This document shows, piece after piece, positions 10,148 to 20,267 of a stretch of 64,000 bases of DNA. This DNA comes from an uncultured Armatimonadota bacterium. Lineage in GTDB: Bacteria; Armatimonadota; Fimbriimonadia; Fimbriimonadales; Fimbriimonadaceae. The notes under the pieces are model-generated. The model did no database searches and was not told the DNA's origin. It saw only the letters and a program-made list of their open reading frames with translations. Location: NCBI GenBank assembly GCA_903833215.1, contig CAILEM010000029.1, positions 26,751-90,750 on the forward strand. The letters are read 5' to 3'. Made by a program: the position numbers and the translations under genes. Each line of letters opens with the position of its first letter. The stretch's first letter is position 1.

Positions 10148-10376
10148 AGTGATTTACAACAATGTACAGGAGACGTCCAAAATCTTAACAAATTCCGACG
10201 AATCGCGAACGAATTGACATGCTTTCGATTGCTAAATATCCCGCTTTTCGAAGACTTGTGGGAGAATATACGGACCCCATAGGGTCGGCTTTCGATACCG
10301 GGTTCAATTGATTTTGTTAAGCCCCACGTGGTGGACACTCAATCCCTGTGATTTAGAAATCTGTGAAGCAAGCACC

Positions 10377-12722
10377 ATGAGTTGTAGTACTGCAAACATC
10401 TCGCGTACGGCTGCGATCGTTGTCGCATCGCTTCTTGTCGTGTCTGCCTGTTTGGCTCAAGACATCTCTGGCGGGAGTTCTCCCGTGAAGAGTTCCAAGT
10501 CTAGTTCCTCAAAGAAATCGAGTTCGAAGTCACCGGCGCGATCTGCGCCTGCCCGTCGTCGAAGCCACTCACGAGTTACACCTAAGCCTCGTGCAAAAAC
10601 CGCCGCCGAGACCGCAGAAGCTCGCCTTGCCGGTGTCATGAAGGACATTCGTGGACAGATCGAAGCGGGCAACTTGGATGAAGCCGAAAAGCAGTGTGGA
10701 GAGATTTTAGCCACGCGTCCGGCCGACAAGAAGTGGCTCAAACTATCCTCGGAAATCAAAGCCGCGAGGATGTTGTCGGCAGCGAATACTGCTTTTGAGG
10801 CAAGCGATTGGGACCTTGCCGAGGCCAAAGCCAACGAAGCGAATTCGTTGAACCCAGGTGATGCCGCGATCGGCGAATTGCTCTCGAAACTAAAAGATAT
10901 CCGCTATAAGGAAGCGATTTCCGATGTCCGCGATACGTCCGACCTTGAGGCTGCCGAGACAAAGGCAGAAGCGCTGGTTGCGAAATTTCCCGAGGACAAA
11001 CCTGCGGCCGACCTACTCGAGAAGCTTAAAACTCAACTCCATGATAAAAGGGTGAAAGACGCTCAAGCCAGTGTCGAATCGGATCCGGACAAGGCCGATC
11101 GACTGGCCAAGCTTGTTTTGGAGAAGGATCCAGCCGATCAAGATGCGATTACGATCCAAGAGAGGGTCCGTCTTGGGCGCTATGTGAAGGCGATTTCCGA
11201 AGCTCAGGCGAAGGCGAAGTCGGACCCGGATGCCGCAAAACAGGCTGCAGCCAGGGCCTTAGAACTCAAACCGGGCGATCCTACAGCGAAAGACCTCCTG
11301 AATTCGATCAACTCCAGTCCGCAGAACAATACGAAGCAGGTTGGAATCGACAAGGCAAAGTCCGACCTAGCCCAAGGTCAAACGGCAAAGGCCATACAAG
11401 AGTACAAGTCGCTTATCGAGTCGTATCCACTTGACATCGAATTACGCTTTACAGCGACCAAAGTCGTGATTGAATCCGGCGCTCTGCTTGAAGGGGCTGA
11501 TATGGCCGAAGTTGGTATTCGAGTGGCTAAAACTGACGCCGATCGGAACCGATTCCAATTGCTGATCAGTGACTACCGGGTCAAATTTGAGCCGCTTAAT
11601 GTCAAGCGGTTCAATGCCGCCATTGAGCTACTGAAGGTGAGTCAGGCCGGAGCCGCTGCAGACATGTTGGTTGCATCCAGTCGACTCATCGCGGATCGAC
11701 GTGTGGGACTTGTGACCGAATGGTTGGGTGCATTTGCGGCGGGCCGAGAAGATCAGGCGGTTGAGGCATTGACGGATTGGCTGAAACTCGGAAACCGAAA
11801 ACCCGAAGACGCATCGATGTCACCCTTATTCACCGCGATTCCCGACCTTGTTCACCGGGCTGTGAGCGATGCAAAGGCAGCCGCAGTGATTAAAGAAGCT
11901 TTCGGCGCCGACGGGGCACGTCAAATCGAATCGCCGACGGGGCATTCAACCTCGGGAACCTTAGCTAATCCGGTGAAGTCCGACAACGGAGCGAGCCTCT
12001 CTACGGCGGCGCTTGCTGCTGGCTCTGTGAAAATAAACGCCACCACTGGAAGCGAAATGGTTTGGGTTCCACAGGGCGTTTTTGTGATGGGCGACAACGC
12101 CCAGGTTGACAAGAACGTACAGCCGCTTCCAATCAGCGTGAGACATCAAGTTCAGTTGGGAGGCTTCTGGATTAGCAAAACCCCAGTGACGGTTAAGCAG
12201 TTCAAAGCGTTTTGCCTCGCGACAGGACTTGATTTTTCGAAGTTCGCAGCTCCCGAGTGGGGCTGGGCCGACGAGCATCCGATGGTGAACGTCACTTGGC
12301 AACAAGCCCGGGACTACTGTAAGTGGGCGGGTGGCGAACTTCCCACTGAGGCGCAATGGGAAAAGGCAGCCAGAGGTTCGGATGGCCTCAAATACCCTTG
12401 GGGTAATCCATGGGATGGCACACGGGTTACTTGGAATGCTCGTCAGACTTCACCCGTTGGTTCTCACCCAACTGGGGCAAGTCCCTATGGCTGCTTGGAC
12501 ATGTCGGGCAATGTTTGGCAGTGGTGCCTGGACTGGTACGCGGTGATTGATCCGGCGAAGTCTAGCCAAGACCCGATGGGGCCAGAGACGGGCGAAGAGC
12601 ACGTCATGCGAGGGGGCGGATGGGATGTGAACCTTCCCGCCAACCTACGCTGTGCTACACGCAATCAAGCCCATCCGTTTGTGGCGAAGGACAATATCGG
12701 CTTTCGGATTGTCAGTCAGTGA
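10377..12722 (+). CDS. Secreted TPR protein with C-terminal FGE-sulfatase domain
   Basis: 781 residues from the ATG at 10377. An upstream in-frame ATG at 10308 would add 23 residues ahead of a clear signal peptide (TAAIVVASLLVVSACLA), so 10377 is preferred. A Ser/Lys/Pro-rich linker follows, then about 450 residues of helical TPR-like repeats, then an FGE-sulfatase (SUMF1) domain from about residue 555. That domain shows MVWVPQGVFVMGDN, PVTVKQFKAFC, PMVNVTWQQARDYCKWAGG, LPTEAQWEKAARG, SGNVWQWCLDWY and the terminal RGGGWDV...GFRIVS. The domain occurs in formylglycine-generating enzymes but is often non-catalytic in kinase-associated proteins. Being divergent from a Ser/Thr kinase fits the kinase-linked class. 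Confidence 0.88.
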   Translation: MSCSTANISRTAAIVVASLLVVSACLAQDISGGSSPVKSSKSSSSKKSSSKSPARSAPARRRSHSRVTPKPRAKTAAETAEARLAGVMKDIRGQIEAGNLDEAEKQCGEILATRPADKKWLKLSSEIKAARMLSAANTAFEASDWDLAEAKANEANSLNPGDAAIGELLSKLKDIRYKEAISDVRDTSDLEAAETKAEALVAKFPEDKPAADLLEKLKTQLHDKRVKDAQASVESDPDKADRLAKLVLEKDPADQDAITIQERVRLGRYVKAISEAQAKAKSDPDAAKQAAARALELKPGDPTAKDLLNSINSSPQNNTKQVGIDKAKSDLAQGQTAKAIQEYKSLIESYPLDIELRFTATKVVIESGALLEGADMAEVGIRVAKTDADRNRFQLLISDYRVKFEPLNVKRFNAAIELLKVSQAGAAADMLVASSRLIADRRVGLVTEWLGAFAAGREDQAVEALTDWLKLGNRKPEDASMSPLFTAIPDLVHRAVSDAKAAAVIKEAFGADGARQIESPTGHSTSGTLANPVKSDNGASLSTAALAAGSVKINATTGSEMVWVPQGVFVMGDNAQVDKNVQPLPISVRHQVQLGGFWISKTPVTVKQFKAFCLATGLDFSKFAAPEWGWADEHPMVNVTWQQARDYCKWAGGELPTEAQWEKAARGSDGLKYPWGNPWDGTRVTWNARQTSPVGSHPTGASPYGCLDMSGNVWQWCLDWYAVIDPAKSSQDPMGPETGEEHVMRGGGWDVNLPANLRCATRNQAHPFVAKDNIGFRIVSQ

Positions 12723-12738
12723 GCCGGGGCCCAAGCCG

Positions 12739-12822
12739 ATCCGCTGTGCCGCCTGCTATCCAGTCGGCACAGCGGATTGAGTGAGTGGCGATCTGATGGC
12801 TCAACTCGTTACCGTTGAGCCA
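12739..12822. terminator. Two tandem inverted repeats between convergent genes
   Basis: The first is a perfect 13-bp repeat: ATCCGCTGTGCCG at 12739-12751 pairs with its complement at 12765-12777 across a 13-base loop. The second is a perfect 9-bp repeat, TGGCTCAAC at 12797-12805 with GTTGAGCCA at 12814-12822. Both lie between the convergent genes ending at 12722 and 12836, so they most likely terminate transcription in both directions, although neither has a clear T-tract. Confidence 0.55.
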
Positions 12823-12835
12823 CCCGTAATGCTCC

Positions 12836-15800
12836 TTAACGAATGTCCAACTCAGCTAGAGACGCAAAGCCACCGTTGGACCACTCACTTACGGCAACGA
12901 GCCTTAGGAATCGTGCCTTCGTAGGGTGTGCCAGCCGAATCGTTTGCACCGCATCCGAGTTGGGAAGGTCTCCTTGAGCAGCAGATTTGCCCCAAGTCAT
13001 TCCGTCGTCACTTAGATAGATTTCGTAGCCACGAATGCGACCATTTGACATGTCCTGCCTCGGTGTCAAAAGCACACTGGACACCAAGGTCGGAGAAACG
13101 AAATCGACGACTAGGGAGTGTGGAGACGGATCGACGGTGGGCGTATATCGTGTGTGCCAAAACGTGCTTGGATCGTTGTCGGTAGCGTGCGACGCGTTTC
13201 CTTCACCATTCTCAAAGCTACTAGCCGTCGTTTTCCAACGCAATTTGGCTGGCAATGGCTTGACGGCGATGATGCCCTCGAAGCTGGGTGTTCGAACGCC
13301 CATTCGAGTTGGTCGATCGACTTCGATCGGCGCGGTGTAGGTCGTCCAAACCTTGCCGTCATTGGATATCTCAATCGGGCCATCACTCATAAGGCTCGTC
13401 TTGCCATCCCCGCTCTGGGACACAAGAATTGGCATTGCAGACCGCTTTGGAACCTGCATCGGGAGAGAGCTTGTTCCGATGTGAAGTACGTAGGAGAAAC
13501 GTCTCGGCGTACAGTCGAGCCGATATTCGGGGAGCGGTCTGGGACCGCATGATGATGAACCTACACCTAGTGTCTTGCCAGACAGGATTAACACCGTGGC
13601 ATCCGACTTTGGGAGGTCAATGCGATACGCGACATCTTCCATTTGTTCATCTCTGTAAGGAAGTGCCGAGAACTGGAGTGGTTCGTCGGCCGACATCGCG
13701 GCCAGGGTCGGAATCCCGTTTCCACTGAGGGTGAGCCACTTCAAATCTTCATGATTGCCGCATTCCTGAGGCTTTTCATAAGGCGTCATCTGCTCCGTCA
13801 CCGAACTCGTATAGAGTCCAATGTCCGAGCCTCGTTTGCGGTCGGAGTAATTCTCCATCGGGCCGCGCGCAAAATACTTTAGCTCTTTCAAATTTGGATT
13901 CAGTAGGAGCCTTACACCTAAGCGAGCCAAGCTAATGTTCTGGCCAGACGGTGAAACGCCGTTATCTACTGCAATCGTCCCGTTGGGATAGACCGTGAAT
14001 GCCGCAAAGTGATGTGCCGAAAAACCGTTGGTCCCTTGATATCGAACACTTGAGGAGACAATAACTTCCCCCGTTGCCTTCTTTTGTGTTGTGAGTCCCA
14101 AGACTTCGGGAACGAGCTTGGCGAGGCCGGCCGTTGCCCAGCCATGTGCAGCCCATCCGTCATCGTTTCGATGTTGGGCACGCCATAGGTGGAGCTTGGG
14201 ACCGCCGCCCGGAAGTAATACATTTCTGCCGTCCCTAGTTAGCTCCGAGAGAGTCCCGGTTGAGTGACTGAATTCCACTGAGAAGCCTGCGCCTTTGATT
14301 TGAATATCCCCAGTCCGTGACTTGGTCACTTCAAGAGATCCGGATAGATCAGGCGTCCCAACATTTGTCGGTGTATGGATCGCGAATTGAGCGTTTGCGA
14401 CCTCATACCCATGGGATGCCCATCGTTCGTCTGTCTTTAGGCAGGCAGCCAAATTGAGATAAAGAGACGAATCCGCCGAAAGTTTGAACTTGGGCAGGTT
14501 AAGGCTAAGTTCTTTCTCTGCGCCTGGCAGCAGCGATATTGATGGAATTTGGCCTGAGACAACCGTTCCAGAGTCAGACACGAGGGTCCATTTGAAATCG
14601 AATTTCGATAGATCAGTGAACGAGAATCGATTTTTTACTAGGATTCTTCCGTTGCCCAAGTCCTTGAACCCGACCCATTGGTAGGCCCGCTTCAACTCAG
14701 GGAAGTGCGGTTTAGGTGATCTGTCTGAAAAAACGACGCCTTTATGGATGAAGTACTGGTCATTTGGCACTTCACCAAAGCCGCCGCCGTAGGCCAGGAT
14801 CGGGTGCTTTGGATTTCGCCGATTCCACAAGCCCTGATCCTCCCACTCCCAAATGGCACCGCCCATGAGTGCTGGATATTTATCGATGAGGTCGTTATAT
14901 TCACCTACCGAACCCATGGAATTGTTCATGGCATGGGCGTACTCACAGAGATACATCGGCAGCGTACGTCGAGGGTCATTGGCAATCGACTCCAAGCTCG
15001 CGGGGTCGGTGTACATGTGGCTTTCGATCGATGCTGGATTACCTTGGAATTCATCACCAAACGGTTCGTAGTGGGTTGGGCGTGAAGGGTCCAACGCCTT
15101 GACGACACGCTGGGCTGAGTGGAAATTGGTGCCTCCGCCGCACTCATTTCCCATCGACCAAATCACAACCGAGGCGTGATTCTTGAAGTTCTCGACGTTG
15201 GCGACATTTCGATCGACCACCATTTTCTCAAACCGGGGCTCATTGTCGAGAACACCCATGTAGCCGTGACTCTCTGCATTTGCCTCGGCCACGAGGTAGA
15301 TCCCCCACTCGTCACAAAGCTCGTACCACCGTGGATCGTCCGAGTAGTGGCAGGTGCGGACGTGATTGCAGTTCGCACGTTTCAGCATGGTGAGGTCACG
15401 AATCATATCGGCCTCGGTGACGTAGTGGCCCGTCTCCGGACTCATTTCGTGTCGGTTCGCGCCCTTCAACTTGACCGGTTTGCCGTTGATCATGAAGACT
15501 CGGTTAACGATTTCAATCTTCCTGAATCCAATCTTGTGAGCAATGATTTCTGTTTCATCGTCAAGGGTCAATACCACCGTATATAGATTCGGATCTTCTG
15601 CTGACCACTTCTTGGGATGGGTGACTTGTCCCTCAAGCGTCACGCTCGCCTCGTCGCCTGGCTTCAATACGGGAGTTTGACCCTTGAGGGTAACTCCGGG
15701 AACGGGCTTGCCGTCAGGGCCATAAAGAACGGCAGCTATTGGCTTCGAAGGGGATGACTCGCGGCCATAGTTGTGGATTTTGTTGACAATCTTGAGACTC

Positions 15801-16564
15801 GCATCGTGGTACTTGGAGTCGAACTCGGTCGTGATAAAAGTGTCCTGAATGTGGAGCTTTGGCGCTGACCATAGGGTGACGTTGCGGAAAATTCCTGAAA
15901 GCCGCCACATATCCTGATCTTCAAAGTACGACCCGGATGTGTAACGGTAGACCTCAACGGCGACGTCGTTCTTTCCCTTTCGAAGGAAGGGCGTGATGTC
16001 AAATTCGGCCGCATTTCGAGAGTTTTGCGAGTAGCCGACCTTTTCGCCGTTGATCCACAGGAAGAATCCAGCGTCCACGCCATCAAACTTTAGAAACACC
16101 TCTCGTCCTTCCCAACCAGCGGGAACGCTGAAGGATCTGCGATAGGAACCCACTGGGTTCCGTTCCTCATAGGCCGTCCAATCCTTGGGCGGCTCGCTCA
16201 TCACCTTTGGCCAGTTCTTCTGGAATGTATAAGTGGAGTTGCTGTAATAGGGTGTTCCGTAGCCTAAGACTTGCCAATTTGACGGCACTGGGATCGTTTT
16301 CCAACCGGAGACATCAAACGACTGTTTGTAGAAGTCGACCGGACGCTCCTCGGGGCGCTTCACCCAGTGAAACTTCCAGGCGCCATTGAGCGAGTGGGAA
16401 TATGTTGACGCGGCCCTATCTGTTCGAAGCGCTTGCTTTAAGTCGCCGTACGGAACCAGTGTGCTGTGATAAGGCAGCTTGTTGACACCCTGCGTCTGCT
16501 CGTTTTCAATTTCGGGCGGGATAGAGGCAGTTGCGAGTTGATGAAGTGCGAAAAAGAGAATCAT
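12836..16564 (-). CDS. Secreted GH2 beta-galactosidase with C-terminal discoidin-like domain
   Basis: 1242 residues. The N-terminus has a short hydrophobic leader (MILFFALHQLATA). The LacZ-like GH2 order is complete: jelly-roll sugar-binding domain (GAWKFHWVKRPEERPVDFY), Ig-like domain, and a TIM barrel with NRHEMSPETGHYVTEADMIRD, the acid/base in WSMGNECGGG and the nucleophile in YLCEYAHAMNNS. The small beta-sandwich and domain 5 follow (FARGPMENYSDRKRGSDIGLY). The last ~150 residues (ATDNDPSTFWHTRY, then VDFVSPTLVSSVLLTPRQ, ending RFLRLVAVSEW) look like an F5/8 type C carbohydrate-binding module. The enzyme likely hydrolyses terminal beta-galactosides outside the cytoplasm. The sugar specificity cannot be fixed from sequence. 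Confidence 0.93.
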   Translation of the reverse strand: MILFFALHQLATASIPPEIENEQTQGVNKLPYHSTLVPYGDLKQALRTDRAASTYSHSLNGAWKFHWVKRPEERPVDFYKQSFDVSGWKTIPVPSNWQVLGYGTPYYSNSTYTFQKNWPKVMSEPPKDWTAYEERNPVGSYRRSFSVPAGWEGREVFLKFDGVDAGFFLWINGEKVGYSQNSRNAAEFDITPFLRKGKNDVAVEVYRYTSGSYFEDQDMWRLSGIFRNVTLWSAPKLHIQDTFITTEFDSKYHDASLKIVNKIHNYGRESSPSKPIAAVLYGPDGKPVPGVTLKGQTPVLKPGDEASVTLEGQVTHPKKWSAEDPNLYTVVLTLDDETEIIAHKIGFRKIEIVNRVFMINGKPVKLKGANRHEMSPETGHYVTEADMIRDLTMLKRANCNHVRTCHYSDDPRWYELCDEWGIYLVAEANAESHGYMGVLDNEPRFEKMVVDRNVANVENFKNHASVVIWSMGNECGGGTNFHSAQRVVKALDPSRPTHYEPFGDEFQGNPASIESHMYTDPASLESIANDPRRTLPMYLCEYAHAMNNSMGSVGEYNDLIDKYPALMGGAIWEWEDQGLWNRRNPKHPILAYGGGFGEVPNDQYFIHKGVVFSDRSPKPHFPELKRAYQWVGFKDLGNGRILVKNRFSFTDLSKFDFKWTLVSDSGTVVSGQIPSISLLPGAEKELSLNLPKFKLSADSSLYLNLAACLKTDERWASHGYEVANAQFAIHTPTNVGTPDLSGSLEVTKSRTGDIQIKGAGFSVEFSHSTGTLSELTRDGRNVLLPGGGPKLHLWRAQHRNDDGWAAHGWATAGLAKLVPEVLGLTTQKKATGEVIVSSSVRYQGTNGFSAHHFAAFTVYPNGTIAVDNGVSPSGQNISLARLGVRLLLNPNLKELKYFARGPMENYSDRKRGSDIGLYTSSVTEQMTPYEKPQECGNHEDLKWLTLSGNGIPTLAAMSADEPLQFSALPYRDEQMEDVAYRIDLPKSDATVLILSGKTLGVGSSSCGPRPLPEYRLDCTPRRFSYVLHIGTSSLPMQVPKRSAMPILVSQSGDGKTSLMSDGPIEISNDGKVWTTYTAPIEVDRPTRMGVRTPSFEGIIAVKPLPAKLRWKTTASSFENGEGNASHATDNDPSTFWHTRYTPTVDPSPHSLVVDFVSPTLVSSVLLTPRQDMSNGRIRGYEIYLSDDGMTWGKSAAQGDLPNSDAVQTIRLAHPTKARFLRLVAVSEWSNGGFASLAELDIR

Positions 16565-16894
16565 GTCGTGCCGTGCTGAATGAGTTGGTGAGTAAACACC
16601 CTAGGAGGTGCCGCGCAAGCGGATCGCTGATGTCTTGAGTGAGTGCAAAAGACAAATGGGGGATCCATTGTCGGTCTGCGTTCTCTCGTTGTTAAGGAAT
16701 AGGCGGATGTGCCGGGTGCCAGAACCTCAGGAGTAGCGGAGCCCAGAGTTAGGTCCGCCATTTCGGCGCTGTGTGCCACCGTCCGTTTCATTAGGCTCTT
16801 TCTGTCTGAAGCCATTCTGCCATTCGGTTACTCAAACTTACCCCAGCTATGAAGGCAACTTTCTCTAAACGAAGAGGCATCGAGTCGGGATTTA
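16565..16894. other. Intergenic region, nothing recognised
   Basis: About 330 bases upstream of the beta-galactosidase gene and downstream of the dipeptidase gene's stop. The one open frame across it (minus strand, 16561-16815) has low-complexity, unprotein-like composition and no ribosome binding site. No RNA gene or repeat was seen. Confidence 0.4.
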
Positions 16895-17650
16895 TCAGGA
16901 AGCTTCGGTGGAACCCGAACGATCATCTTGCGGCTCGCTTTCGGGCACTTTGACGCGGGTCGCATCAGCAGGTGGATCTATCAGCCCGTAGCAGGCGAAC
17001 TTAGCACCTGATCGAACTGCCCATGCTGAATCGCCATAGGACCAGTGCCAGAACTCGTCCCGGCAATTGGACAGTCCCGTCGAGTGCATGACGTAGCATA
17101 GAAGTCGGCGATTCTCTGCAGACTTGGCGCTCAATCCCGCCACCGCAGTTGGTGCTCCTTTCCAGCCCTCAACTGGGGACCGCATGTCGAGATGCTCTCC
17201 CGTGTCACGACGAACGATTCCAACATCGACGGCAGCACCGGTGCAGTGCCCGGGAGGTGCTTTTGCGTCGGGTGGAGCGAAGAAGCGGTTGGTCATTCGT
17301 CGCAAGACAGACTCCGTCCATTCTGGGTGCTCCTCCTTGGCTTTATTGTAGTTACTCCAATACATTTCAGCTTGCTGCTCAAGGGTCCGAAGCGCAGTGA
17401 AGATTCTTAGCTCAAGTTCGCCTGGCAAATTGTCGGTTGCCGTCTTCAGCGCGATTGCCACACTTTCGCGAACGTACGGCAGGCAGTAGTCGTTGAACGA
17501 CAACTCGGGATTCGTCTCCCTTAGATCGACAAGTCGCTCCCCGTTATCTCGAATTGGGATTCGGTTCGCGAGTCGAAACGGTTCTGGAACTGACGGAACG
17601 TCTGATATTTGGAACCTGGCGAATTCGATTTTAGGCTGCGCGATGATCAT
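16895..17650 (-). CDS. D-alanyl-D-alanine dipeptidase-like protein (peptidase M15D)
   Basis: 251 residues. The zinc-binding motifs of the VanX/DdpX family are present: GHCTGAAVDVGI (the SxHxxGxAxD motif, here with Gly for Ser) and EFWHWSYGD (the ExxH motif with catalytic Glu and third zinc His). The upstream arginine block IFTALRTLEQQAEMYW matches the family's 'GYRP' region only loosely. No signal peptide is visible, so it is probably cytoplasmic like VanX. It would cleave D-Ala-D-Ala in cell-wall recycling; there are no vanHA genes nearby, so a resistance role is not suggested. Confidence 0.85.
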   Translation of the reverse strand: MIIAQPKIEFARFQISDVPSVPEPFRLANRIPIRDNGERLVDLRETNPELSFNDYCLPYVRESVAIALKTATDNLPGELELRIFTALRTLEQQAEMYWSNYNKAKEEHPEWTESVLRRMTNRFFAPPDAKAPPGHCTGAAVDVGIVRRDTGEHLDMRSPVEGWKGAPTAVAGLSAKSAENRRLLCYVMHSTGLSNCRDEFWHWSYGDSAWAVRSGAKFACYGLIDPPADATRVKVPESEPQDDRSGSTEAS

Positions 17651-17712
17651 TCTTGGCCACTGTTATATTAGCTGTGCCTTGTTTCGTTTGACCATTGTTT
17701 CGATTGCTTGTC

Positions 17713-18423
17713 TTAACCACCAAAAAGTCGACTAAGGAACCCTTTCTTCTTTTCACGCGGGATATAGGCGAAGATTCGCTGCTCGGTATGGCGTTCCAAC
17801 TCTGTCCTGCGCTCGATATTGTCGTCGTTGATAATCGTTCGTGAACCTGGCTTTCGCAGGTCGACGAAGACGTACTGCGGACCGAGCTGGTTCGCGAAGG
17901 TGCTTAACTCGGCATCACCGCTCAAAGCCAAATCATACGGAAGCGGCTCAGCATCCGGTACCGCCCTTAATCTCGCACTCCCAAATTCAGATTCAGGATC
18001 CAGCGTGAGTTTGAGCGCTCCGTCGAAAAAGGAAGAAATGTCTTGGTAAACGTAATCAAGAAACGCGGGGTCGTGGCAGGCAAAGAATATCTGCGAGGTC
18101 TCTTCTTGCTCGGAAAGTACGTCCACGTACCAGTAATTCCCGAACCCGTCGTGAGCGAATCCAAATCCTCGGTTTAGGCTCGCAACCGCCCCATACTCAT
18201 AGGTGTCGGCTGTGAAATCAACATCGATCAGCAAACCCTCGATTCCGGAGCAGATTTTGATGGTCTCTCGCAGGTCCACCGGTAGCTTCGCACCGAGTTT
18301 TGCTTCGATGGATTGAATGGAAGCCTCGTCCACGCCGGGCAGAAACTTCAACTTAATCTTGCCTCCATCATCATCCCGCCAGTTGCTGCTTGAAGCTTTG
18401 TCTTTGAATTCAGTGATGGTCAT
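17713..18423 (-). CDS. SMI1/KNR4 (SUKH) family protein
   Basis: 236 residues. The central ~130 residues match the SUKH fold: LPGVDEASIQSIEAKLGAKL, then PVDLRETIKICSGIEGLL, and a GFGFAHDGFGNYWYVDV strand pair. SUKH proteins often act as immunity proteins against contact-dependent toxins or as general interaction modules. No toxin gene is adjacent, so immunity is not supported here. The C-terminal ~60 residues are basic (REKKKGFLSRLFGG). The gene is only 34 bases from the stop of the upstream glycosyltransferase gene and on the same strand, so a shared transcript is possible. Confidence 0.8.
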   Translation of the reverse strand: MTITEFKDKASSSNWRDDDGGKIKLKFLPGVDEASIQSIEAKLGAKLPVDLRETIKICSGIEGLLIDVDFTADTYEYGAVASLNRGFGFAHDGFGNYWYVDVLSEQEETSQIFFACHDPAFLDYVYQDISSFFDGALKLTLDPESEFGSARLRAVPDAEPLPYDLALSGDAELSTFANQLGPQYVFVDLRKPGSRTIINDDNIERRTELERHTEQRIFAYIPREKKKGFLSRLFGG

Positions 18424-18457
18424 GGTAGTTGTTCCTGCTGCAGGATGTTATTGAAAC

Positions 18458-20155
18458 TTACCGAATGGGATCCTTCGCGGATCGCTGTGGCGTGACAACA
18501 GCATCCTTGACAATCACCACCTTGATCCCCTCCGGGAGAAAGATCCCTTCTCTCCGAACTCCGGCCTGTACACGTGGTACCAGGCGGTCACGTGCTTCTT
18601 TCACTCTCTTCGCATTGTAAGTGAAATACTCCGCTGTGAGGTACGGGCTGCCAGGCAGGAGTTCCATGGATACGAAGTTGCAGCGACCCATCTCAAGGTG
18701 GTCGAAGTAAAGCCTTGACCCAGGGTGGGCCATTTCAAACCGCCAACGGATGTACTCTGGACTCCACTGGTTGATCATCCCCGTGAATGTTGTCGGGACC
18801 TTGGGGTCGATGTCAGCAAGAACCATGTCCACTGCTTTGTACAGTGCACGATAGGGCCACGGGAAGGAACTCCAGGCAGGTCGATTGCGTGTCACGAGGC
18901 GAGGGACACCGTCGGCGTACAGGAGGGCACTGGGCAGGAACATCAAAACGCCGAGAGCGGCGGCAACTCGCCGCCATCCAGTCGAAGTTAACCGGTCGTA
19001 GCCCTGTGCTAACGTGAACGCTGCGACGAGGAACAGCATCGGAACCACGGTTGCGATGTATCGATCTGCCTTGAGCGGATGCTTCGCCATTGCGCCAAAG
19101 CCGATTGCAAAAAAGATTAGAAGGAAGCGTACATTCGGCTCCTTGATCCACTTCAGCGCACCCAACCCGGAGAGGATGACAACGATGCCGAGCAGAATCG
19201 AACTGCTGTACTCCGTAAAGAACACACGAGGATAGTAGAGAAGTGATTCGGCGAGGGAAAGTCCGCTACTGGCATTCGTGGCGAAGGCAACGAACCCATT
19301 CCATTTGCCCTCCATCGTAAACCACAGGTAACCCAGCGCCACCACCGGAACCCACAACCATAGGTTCTCGCGCCTCCATGGTTGCCACTGACGAATTGTC
19401 AGTTGGCAGACACCAACCGCGGCAATTGCGAACAATCCGTAGTTGTACTTGGTGAAAAAAGTGAGGGCCAAGGCAAGGCCAGTGGCGAGGGCGGTCATTT
19501 CCGTACCCCGTCTCAGGTGCCAGAGATAGGCCCAGATCGCAAGGAGGGTCGTAAGGGTTCCAGGCACTTCAAGCATGTTTGTTCCCGCGTACTCCATGAG
19601 CAACGGAGACCCCAAGAACAAAAGCGAAGCGATCAGCCCAACGATATGTCCTTGCTTTTCGTCCAAAAGGCACCCGATTTTGAAGAGCAGGGCCGCTGAA
19701 GCTACAAATCCAACAGCGGTGCAGGCAAGGGCAACCGTTTGGGAGCTTCCAAAAATGGCGAACATGCTGCCCATGGCGAAAGAGCTTACGGGTGGATAGA
19801 GCAGATCTCCGGTTGCGACGGCTGTCCAGGCTGCGCCAAGGTTCAGGTGGCGAAGCCCCTCGGAGACCCCAAAGGCTTTGTATATGAACACAGACTCGTC
19901 CCACATAAGCGGTCCGCGTTGCATCGAGACGAAGACGAATATGGTCGTCGTGGCGGCAACGGACAGCGCCATGCAGGCCGCGAAGGTTCTTCGAATGAGA
20001 AAGGCGTTGGGGTTCTCAGGTTCGAGAGCGAGCGGTTCTTGTGGTTGCCAGCGCTTTCGAAACCAAAACGCAATTACGAGCAGGAGCATCGCTGGACCGT
20101 ATAGCCGCATCGAAGCGCCAATAAGTAGGATCCGCCAAAGTGCGTCGTCGCTCAA
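18458..20155 (-). CDS. GT39/ArnT-like membrane glycosyltransferase
   Basis: 565 residues with about ten to twelve hydrophobic segments. The first extracytoplasmic loop carries WDESVFIYKAF, the acidic DE motif of GT-C enzymes of the PMT/ArnT group, followed by LLYPPVSSFAMG. Such proteins move a sugar from a polyprenyl-phosphate donor to a lipid or protein acceptor on the outer face of the cytoplasmic membrane. The start at 20155 is TTG; the next Met (MRLYGPAM) is 15 residues in, so the start is uncertain. The acceptor cannot be deduced. The gene is divergent from the yceI-like gene at 20268. Confidence 0.82.
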   Translation of the reverse strand: MSDDALWRILLIGASMRLYGPAMLLLVIAFWFRKRWQPQEPLALEPENPNAFLIRRTFAACMALSVAATTTIFVFVSMQRGPLMWDESVFIYKAFGVSEGLRHLNLGAAWTAVATGDLLYPPVSSFAMGSMFAIFGSSQTVALACTAVGFVASAALLFKIGCLLDEKQGHIVGLIASLLFLGSPLLMEYAGTNMLEVPGTLTTLLAIWAYLWHLRRGTEMTALATGLALALTFFTKYNYGLFAIAAVGVCQLTIRQWQPWRRENLWLWVPVVALGYLWFTMEGKWNGFVAFATNASSGLSLAESLLYYPRVFFTEYSSSILLGIVVILSGLGALKWIKEPNVRFLLIFFAIGFGAMAKHPLKADRYIATVVPMLFLVAAFTLAQGYDRLTSTGWRRVAAALGVLMFLPSALLYADGVPRLVTRNRPAWSSFPWPYRALYKAVDMVLADIDPKVPTTFTGMINQWSPEYIRWRFEMAHPGSRLYFDHLEMGRCNFVSMELLPGSPYLTAEYFTYNAKRVKEARDRLVPRVQAGVRREGIFLPEGIKVVIVKDAVVTPQRSAKDPIR

Positions 20156-20267
20156 GATTGCTTCACATTATGCCTTGGCATAAAGACGTGCATTCGAATG
20201 GCAGTTGATCAAGCCCAAAAGGGAACTTGTGTGCCTGGCGACTAGCCATTAAGGCGAGAAACCAAAA

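Noticed and set aside
13035..13882. Plus-strand frames across the beta-galactosidase gene
   Set aside because: They lie opposite a complete GH2 gene and show no family motifs.
16895..17650. Vancomycin-resistance role for the dipeptidase
   Set aside because: No vanH, vanA-type ligase or vanRS genes are present; M15D dipeptidases also occur in general wall recycling.
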